From JAKPUX01 sp964436305 (GTDB taxonomy: Bacteria; Zhuqueibacterota; Zhuqueibacteria; Residuimicrobiales; Residuimicrobiaceae), in NCBI GenBank assembly GCA_964436305.1, contig CAYTCI010000035.1:1-38159 (forward strand): DNA of 38,159 nt, written 5' to 3'. The translations under genes were made by a program, and so were the position numbers. The notes below the pieces were generated by a model. It searched no databases. It had not been told where the DNA came from and saw nothing but the letters and a program-made list of their open reading frames with translations. Shown piece by piece: positions 33,085-38,159 of this stretch (positions within the stretch are counted from its first letter, which is position 1; each line of letters begins with the position of its first letter).

Positions 33085-34255
33085 ATACGATATTCTGGTC
33101 GTCGGCGGCGGACCGGCGGGGACGACGGCGGCGCGCCATGCCGCTACCCGTGGTGCCACCGTGGCCCTTTTCGAGAAGGATCGTGAGATCGGCATTCCAG
33201 TGCGCTGTGCCGAGGGGGTCAGTCATGCCAGCCTCAGTCTGGAGCTGGAGATCCAGCCCCACTGGATCGCCCAGCGGATCACCGGGGTTTCCCTGCACGC
33301 CCCCTCCGGCGCTGTCGTGCCGCTGAGCACGGATCAGGCTGGTTACGTCCTGGACCGCAAGCGCTTCGATTATGATCTCGGCCGGATGGCTGCTGCGGCC
33401 GGGGTATCCCTCTTCATGAAGGCCTGTGTTTGCGGCCTGATCCTCGAGGAGGGTTGTGTCCGCGGGGTCGAGGTGGAGCATCTCGGCGAGCGGCGGCGCA
33501 TCCGGGGCAAGATTGTGATCGCCGCCGACGGGGTGGAGTCGCGGGTTGGCCGCTGGGCTGGCCTCAGGACCCGTACGGCCATGGCGGATATGGAGAGCTG
33601 CGCCCAGGTGACCATCGGCGATTACCAGGGTGACCCCGAGGTGATCCACTTTTATTTCGGGCAGGAGGTCGCGCCGGGGGGTTACGCCTGGATCTTCCCC
33701 AAGGGCAACGGCATGGCCAATATCGGTCTGGGACTGGCAGCCAGCGCCGCACGCGCCCGCTCGCCGCATGAGTGTCTGGAGGCGTTTCTCGCCCGCGAAT
33801 TTCCGGGGACCTCACAGTTGGGTCGGGTTTACGGCGGTGTGCCCTGCACCGGCCGTTTTGATGACATCGTCGCCGACGGCCTGCTGCTCGCCGGCGATGC
33901 GGCGCATCAGGCCAATCCCCTGACCGGCGGCGGCATCATGACCGGAATCACCGGCGGCCGCCTCGCGGGCCTGACCGCCGCTGCGGCGGTCGCGGAGGGC
34001 CGCTGCGACCGCGAGCGCCTCCTGGCCTACCCGCGCGCCTGGCGCAAGGCACACGGCGACCGTCAAACCCTGAACTACCGCCTGCGCAACTATGTCTTCA
34101 GCCTCGCGGATAAAGATTTCGATACCCTGGCCCGGAGCGTGCTTGCCCTGCCGCCCGAAAAGCGGACCATCCTCCGTATCTTCAAGTCGGCCCTGATCAG
34201 CAAACCGTCGCTTGTTCTCGATGCCATTAAACTCTTTACCTGGGAAACCGCATGA
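33074..34255 (+). CDS. Geranylgeranyl reductase family FAD-dependent oxidoreductase
   Basis: A 393-residue flavoprotein of the geranylgeranyl reductase (GGR/ChlP) family, which saturates double bonds in isoprenoid chains. The FAD-binding Rossmann motif is VVGGGPAGTTAAR (about 9-21). PVRCAEGV carries Cys45 at the position where archaeal GGRs keep a conserved Cys; PGGYAWIFPKG (201-211) is the family substrate-site motif; LLLAGDAAHQANPLTGGGI is the second FAD motif. Length agrees with archaeal enzymes. It overlaps the ferredoxin gene by 11 bases and the next gene by four. The substrate could be an ether-lipid precursor, a menaquinone side chain or a polyprenol; adjacency to UbiA and CDP-alcohol transferase genes favours a membrane lipid. 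Confidence 0.91.
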   Translation: MRDEYDILVVGGGPAGTTAARHAATRGATVALFEKDREIGIPVRCAEGVSHASLSLELEIQPHWIAQRITGVSLHAPSGAVVPLSTDQAGYVLDRKRFDYDLGRMAAAAGVSLFMKACVCGLILEEGCVRGVEVEHLGERRRIRGKIVIAADGVESRVGRWAGLRTRTAMADMESCAQVTIGDYQGDPEVIHFYFGQEVAPGGYAWIFPKGNGMANIGLGLAASAARARSPHECLEAFLAREFPGTSQLGRVYGGVPCTGRFDDIVADGLLLAGDAAHQANPLTGGGIMTGITGGRLAGLTAAAAVAEGRCDRERLLAYPRAWRKAHGDRQTLNYRLRNYVFSLADKDFDTLARSVLALPPEKRTILRIFKSALISKPSLVLDAIKLFTWETA

Positions 34256-34827
34256 AGCTGGGTCTGATGGAGATGATCAGGAGAGACAAGCACCTTCTCG
34301 GCCTGCCGAATCTGCTTTCGTTCTCACGGCTGCTCTTTCTGCCGCTGGTCTGCTATGCCATTACCCTGCCACCCGAGCGCGGCGGATGGCTCGCCCTGCT
34401 CCTGCTGGGGCTCTCCTTTGTCACCGATTTCTTCGATGGCTTTGTCGCACGCCAGCGCCAGCAGTTTTCCGAGCTGGGGCGGATCCTCGACCCGGTCATG
34501 GACAAGCTCAATGTCGGCCTGATCATGATCGTCCTGGCAGGGTACCGCGACCTGCCCTGGTGGTATGTGCTGATGGTGATCGGCCGCGACCTGGTCATCC
34601 TGCTCCTCAGCCTCTATGTCATCAAGCGCCGGCAGCATGTCCCACAATCGATCTTCATCGGCAAGGTGGCCCTGGTGGCCTTTCTGGTGGTCATCGTGAC
34701 CTATATTATGAACTGGCAGCCCTTCAACCAGATCGCCCTGGCCGTCTCGGTCACCCTGATCCCGGTTACCCTCTTCTGCTATATCATTCCCTATGCGCGT
34801 CATAATGGAGAACCGGAGCAGTCCTGA
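34252..34827 (+). CDS. CDP-alcohol phosphatidyltransferase family protein (PgsA-like)
   Basis: A 191-residue inner-membrane enzyme with about five or six helices. The CDP-alcohol signature D-x2-D-G-x2-A-R-x8-G-x3-D-x3-D is complete: Asp59, Asp62, Gly63, Ala66, Arg67, Gly76, Asp80 and Asp84. These enzymes swap CMP on a CDP-activated lipid for a polar head group such as glycerol phosphate, serine or inositol phosphate. By size and motif it is nearest PgsA (phosphatidylglycerophosphate synthase). Its start overlaps the GGR-like stop (ATGA), so head-group attachment is co-expressed with isoprenoid chain modification. Whether the lipid acceptor is CDP-diacylglycerol or CDP-archaeol cannot be told here. 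Confidence 0.9.
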   Translation: MKLGLMEMIRRDKHLLGLPNLLSFSRLLFLPLVCYAITLPPERGGWLALLLLGLSFVTDFFDGFVARQRQQFSELGRILDPVMDKLNVGLIMIVLAGYRDLPWWYVLMVIGRDLVILLLSLYVIKRRQHVPQSIFIGKVALVAFLVVIVTYIMNWQPFNQIALAVSVTLIPVTLFCYIIPYARHNGEPEQS

Positions 34828-34863
34828 GGCTGTCGCTCCGGCCCCCTTTCCAGAGAGGTTGGC

Positions 34864-35784
34864 TTGTTAAACATATTCAGAAAATTCCAGGATGGCCTGG
34901 CCAGGACCAAATCGGGCCTGGTGGAGGGCATCCAGCGCATCGTCGCCCAGTCGCGCGGGATCGATGAAGCCCTGCTCGAGGAGCTGGAGGAGCTGCTCAT
35001 CCTCAGTGATCTGGGGGTCGGGACGGCCGAGACGGTGATCGAAGCGTTGCGCGAGCGCAGCCGGGAGGCCGGGCAAACCGATGCCGAAACCCTGCTCGCC
35101 CTGCTGAAGCAGGAGCTGACGGAGCAGCTGGAGAGGAGCCTGACTGCAGCGCCGGCAGCGGGGCCGGAGGTGCAGCCCCGGGTCGTGAGTGTGGTCGGTG
35201 TCAACGGCGCCGGCAAGACCACGACCATCGGCAAGCTGGCGCACTGGCACGCTGTGCAGGGGCGCAAGGTGCTGCTGGCCGCGGCCGACACCTTCCGGGC
35301 GGCTGCCGCTGACCAGCTCGAGATCTGGCGAGATCGGGCGGGTGTGGAGATCATCCATTCACAGAGCGGTGCCGATCCGGCCGCGGTGGCTTTCGATTCG
35401 CTCAAGGCGGCGATGGCCCGCCGTGTCGATTATCTCTTCATCGATACCGCCGGCCGCCTGCACACCAAGGGCAACCTCATGGCCGAGCTGGAAAAGATCC
35501 ACAAGGTCCTGGCGCGCCAGTGCCCTGGTGCGCCGCACGAAGTCCTGCTGGTCATCGACGCCACCACCGGCCAGAATGGACTCTCCCAGGCACGCAAATT
35601 TGCGGAGGCCGTGCGGGTGACCGGCCTGGTCATCACCAAGCTGGATGGTACCGCCAAGGGCGGTATCGTCTTTTCCATCGCCCGCGAGCTGGGCATCCCG
35701 GTGCGCTATATCGGCCTGGGCGAGGGAATCGACGACCTCCAGCCCTTCGACCCCCATACCTTCGTCGAGGCCCTCTTCTCATGA
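34864..35784 (+). CDS. ftsY: Signal recognition particle receptor FtsY
   Basis: A 306-residue SRP receptor GTPase that docks ribosome-SRP complexes at the inner membrane. It has the N domain (about 1-95) and G domain with G1 GVNGAGKTTT (112-121), ADTFRAAA, DTAGRLHTKGN, TKLDGTAKGG and GLGEGIDDLQPF. The acidic A domain of E. coli FtsY is absent, as in many bacteria. The TTG start gives the usual amphipathic lead (MLNIFRKFQDGL) and has GAGAGG upstream. It begins 36 bases after the CDP-alcohol transferase gene and overlaps rimO by four bases (ATGA). Confidence 0.97.
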   Translation: MLNIFRKFQDGLARTKSGLVEGIQRIVAQSRGIDEALLEELEELLILSDLGVGTAETVIEALRERSREAGQTDAETLLALLKQELTEQLERSLTAAPAAGPEVQPRVVSVVGVNGAGKTTTIGKLAHWHAVQGRKVLLAAADTFRAAAADQLEIWRDRAGVEIIHSQSGADPAAVAFDSLKAAMARRVDYLFIDTAGRLHTKGNLMAELEKIHKVLARQCPGAPHEVLLVIDATTGQNGLSQARKFAEAVRVTGLVITKLDGTAKGGIVFSIARELGIPVRYIGLGEGIDDLQPFDPHTFVEALFS

Positions 35785-37073
35785 AGCTCCATTATGTCAG
35801 CCTCGGCTGCCCCAAGAATGCCATCGACCTCGAGCTCATCCTCGGCAGCCTCGCAGGGCAGGTGGAGATGACCACCGCACCCGAGGAGGCCGAGGCGATC
35901 CTGATCAATACCTGCGCCTTCATCACCAGCGCCAAGCAGGAGGCGATTGAAACGATTCTGCAGATGGCGGCGTTTAAGGAGAGCAAGCCCGGTCTGCGGC
36001 TGCTGGTCAGCGGCTGCCTGCCGCAGCGGTACCGCCAGGAGCTGAGCGCATTGCTCCCCGAGGTGGATGCCTTTTTCCTTGAGCGCGATGCCGGCAAAAC
36101 CGCCGCGGAGATCGGCCGCTTTCTCGGCCTCAGCGGCCATGCTTGCACCCGCCGCTACCGGTTGACTCCCGCGCACTATGCCTATCTCCGCATCGCCGAG
36201 GGCTGCGACAACCGCTGCACCTACTGCGCCATCCCCCTGATCAAGGGCCCGAATCAAAGCCGGCCGCTGCCGGCCATCCGCGAGGAGGCGGAGGCGCTGG
36301 CCGCGGAGGGGGTGCAGGAACTGATGGTCGTCGCCCAGGATACGACACGCTATGGCCATGATCTCGCAAGCCCGCTGCAGCTGCATCACCTCCTGGCCAC
36401 TCTGCAGGAGGTGCGCGACCTGCGCTGGATCCGGCTGCTTTATACCCATCCGGCCCACTGGTACGACGAACTGATCGAGACCGTAGCAGGACTGGACAAG
36501 GTCGTCCCCTACATCGATCTGCCCATCCAGCACATCTCCGATCCGATTCTGAAGGCGATGGGACGCCACACCAGCCGGCGCGAGATCGAGACGCTGATTG
36601 ACAAATTGCGGCGCGCCCTGCCCGGGCTGGCTCTGCGCACCTCGCTGATAGTCGGCTTCCCCGGCGAGCAAACGCGCCATTTTGACGAGTTGTGCGCCTT
36701 TATGCGCGAGATCCGCTTTGAGCGCCTCGGCGCTTTCAGCTATTCGCCGGAGGAGGGCACGCCCGCCGGCAGCTGGAACGGGAGCGTACCCGAGGCGGAA
36801 AAACAGGCGCGGCTGGAGGAGATCATGGCCCTGCAGGCAGAGATCTCTCTGCAGCATAACCAGGCCCTGATCGGGCGCGAGCTGGAGGTGCTGGTCGATG
36901 AGCCGGGCGAAACGGAGGGTACGGCGGTGGCCCGCACCCGGTGGGATGCCCCCGAAGTCGATAATACCGTCATCATCGACCGGCCGCTCCCCCCGGGCCG
37001 CTGGGCCCGAGTGCTCTGCACCGGGGCGGAAGTCTACGATCTCTACGCCCGGGTCATCGCCGGGGATGAATAA
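35781..37073 (+). CDS. rimO: Ribosomal protein S12 methylthiotransferase RimO
   Basis: A 430-residue radical SAM enzyme that methylthiolates an aspartate of ribosomal protein S12. The N-terminal UPF0004 domain contributes Cys10 (SLGCPKN), Cys45 (INTCAF) and Cys79 (SGCLPQR) for the auxiliary cluster; the radical SAM cluster is Cys142, 146 and 149 (CDNRCTYC). IVGFPGE and a C-terminal TRAM domain (about 365-430) follow. SLGCPKNAID and the short linker favour RimO over the tRNA enzyme MiaB. The ATG overlapping the ftsY stop is chosen; longer in-frame extensions lie inside ftsY. Confidence 0.96.
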   Translation: MKLHYVSLGCPKNAIDLELILGSLAGQVEMTTAPEEAEAILINTCAFITSAKQEAIETILQMAAFKESKPGLRLLVSGCLPQRYRQELSALLPEVDAFFLERDAGKTAAEIGRFLGLSGHACTRRYRLTPAHYAYLRIAEGCDNRCTYCAIPLIKGPNQSRPLPAIREEAEALAAEGVQELMVVAQDTTRYGHDLASPLQLHHLLATLQEVRDLRWIRLLYTHPAHWYDELIETVAGLDKVVPYIDLPIQHISDPILKAMGRHTSRREIETLIDKLRRALPGLALRTSLIVGFPGEQTRHFDELCAFMREIRFERLGAFSYSPEEGTPAGSWNGSVPEAEKQARLEEIMALQAEISLQHNQALIGRELEVLVDEPGETEGTAVARTRWDAPEVDNTVIIDRPLPPGRWARVLCTGAEVYDLYARVIAGDE

Positions 37074-37157
37074 AGTGGAAATGAGTTCTCTGCATCGGGT
37101 GTTCTACCATGTAGGAAAACCGCGGACGCGGTGGACAATCCTGGAAGGAGCTTGATC

Positions 37158-38159
37158 ATGCTGTCCCTGTACCGTTATCCGGTTGTCGCCCTCGCCCTGA
37201 TACTCTGCATCACTCTACCCCTGCAGGCGCAGGTCGAGTTCGACGCGGCGCAGGATAACGCCGGACCCCGCTTTCACACCGACCTGGTCAATACCGCGAT
37301 CGCTCCTTCAAGTCCGCTGAGCCGCCTGACGATCTATATCGAAATTCTGTTTGACGACCTGCAATTCGTCAAGCAGGGGGATAGTTTCGAGGCCAACTAC
37401 GAGACGGCGGTCACCCTCTTCGACAAGGACAACGACCAGGTGGACGGCGCGGTCTGGAAACAAAAGGTCACGGCGGCCAATTTTGACATGACCAACAAAC
37501 GCGACCACCTCGCCCAAAGTCACCACGCCTTCGATCTGGAACCCGGCGAGTACAAGATCAAGATCAGCGTACTGGATCTCGAGACCCGGCAAAAATCCTC
37601 GCGCACCCTCTCCAGCCGGCTCGTCCGCTTCGACAAGGCGGAACTCAGCGGCAGCACCCTGCTCTTTACCAGTGAGGTCAGTCGTGATTCCAGCGGCCAG
37701 TTCACCATCCGCCCGCAGATCAGCGACGCCTCGAAGGGCGTCATCGACTCGACCCAGGTTTTTATGGAAGCCTATGCCGCCCATCCCCCGCGCGAGGTCA
37801 AGTTCAAGTATGAACTCTTCGGCACCATCACCCACGCGCGGGTCCGGCGCTCTTTCACCCGGACGCTGGAGAGCTGGAACACCCCGATCTTCTTCGAGCT
37901 GCACTCCGACAGCCTGCCGCAGGATTCCTATATCCTCACCCTCGAGATGGAAGGAGGCGGCACCACCTTCAAGACCGAGAAGCCTTTCTATATCCGCTGG
38001 AGTGCCCTGCCGGCCTCGGCGGCGGATCTCAAGACCGCGGTCGAACAACTGCGCTACGTTGCCTCCAAGAACGAATGGAAGCGTCTGAAAAAGGCCAAGG
38101 GGGATGCCCTGCTCGAGGAGTTCAAGGCCTTCTGGCTGCGCCACGATCCGACGCCGGGC
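37158..38159 (+). CDS. GWxTD-domain-type secreted protein (partial)
   Basis: Open for 334 codons to the window edge; the C-terminus is missing. A signal peptide (about 1-24, LALILCITLPLQAQ) is followed by two beta-rich regions of about 120 residues each, then the beginning of a conserved helical part (KTAVEQLRYVASKNEWKRLK, DALLEEFKAFWLRHDPTPG) that in related proteins leads into the GWxTD motif domain. Such proteins are common in KSB1, Zixibacteria, Gemmatimonadetes and similar lineages; function unknown. AAGGAG at 37145-37150 is seven bases before the ATG. It starts 84 bases after rimO, probably as a separate unit. Confidence 0.82.
   Translation, partial: MLSLYRYPVVALALILCITLPLQAQVEFDAAQDNAGPRFHTDLVNTAIAPSSPLSRLTIYIEILFDDLQFVKQGDSFEANYETAVTLFDKDNDQVDGAVWKQKVTAANFDMTNKRDHLAQSHHAFDLEPGEYKIKISVLDLETRQKSSRTLSSRLVRFDKAELSGSTLLFTSEVSRDSSGQFTIRPQISDASKGVIDSTQVFMEAYAAHPPREVKFKYELFGTITHARVRRSFTRTLESWNTPIFFELHSDSLPQDSYILTLEMEGGGTTFKTEKPFYIRWSALPASAADLKTAVEQLRYVASKNEWKRLKKAKGDALLEEFKAFWLRHDPTPG

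Noticed and set aside
1..38159. CRISPR arrays, tRNA or rRNA genes, insertion sequences, prophage genes and attachment sites
   Set aside because: I looked for regularly spaced DNA repeats, transposase or integrase motifs and cloverleaf-like sequences in the gaps and saw none; the gaps are too short to hide most of these.

Overview
The window is GC-rich, densely packed bacterial chromosome with almost no non-coding sequence; the longest gene-free stretches are about 219, 174 and 154 bases. It suggests a Gram-negative member of the FCB superphylum outside the classical Bacteroidetes, for example a KSB1/Calditrichota/Zixibacteria-like lineage. That is inferred from a PorU-like sortase next to a PorV-like barrel, type IX (T9SS)/FlgD-like C-terminal domains, a GWxTD-type protein, DUF5683 and DUF4834-like proteins, and lipid A export/O-antigen ligase genes. 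GTG and TTG starts and 4-base stop/start overlaps are common.

Layout. Bases 1-3946 (minus strand) hold a small membrane protein, a metallophosphoesterase and a secreted GH3 glycosidase cut by the window edge. From 4101 on the plus strand come a membrane-anchored M28 peptidase and then a four-gene block: PorU-like C25 peptidase, PorV-like barrel, FN3-like lipoprotein and an outer-membrane protein with a coiled-coil tail. Facing it on the minus strand are inorganic pyrophosphatase and a ~2,500-residue secreted protein (SGNH hydrolase, seven VCBS repeats, UnbV domain, about ten Big-1-like Ig repeats, sorting domain), a likely cargo of the neighbouring secretion apparatus.

From 22.6 kb everything is on the plus strand. 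folB, folK and a deoxynucleoside kinase overlap one another. A small membrane protein, an MsbA-like exporter, an O-antigen ligase and a GAF/HD-GYP c-di-GMP phosphodiesterase follow, then RidA, a DUF5683 protein and a YfiM/DUF2279-like protein. purF leads into a tightly overlapping cassette: UbiA prenyltransferase, 2[4Fe-4S] ferredoxin, geranylgeranyl-reductase-like flavoprotein and CDP-alcohol phosphatidyltransferase. ftsY, rimO and a truncated GWxTD-type protein close the window.

The most notable items are the UbiA/ferredoxin/GGR/CDP-alcohol cassette, which looks like part of an isoprenoid (possibly archaeal-type) membrane-lipid pathway, the PorU/PorV block with two unassigned partners, and the giant multidomain surface protein beside it. 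No tRNA, rRNA, CRISPR array, insertion sequence or transposase was recognised.
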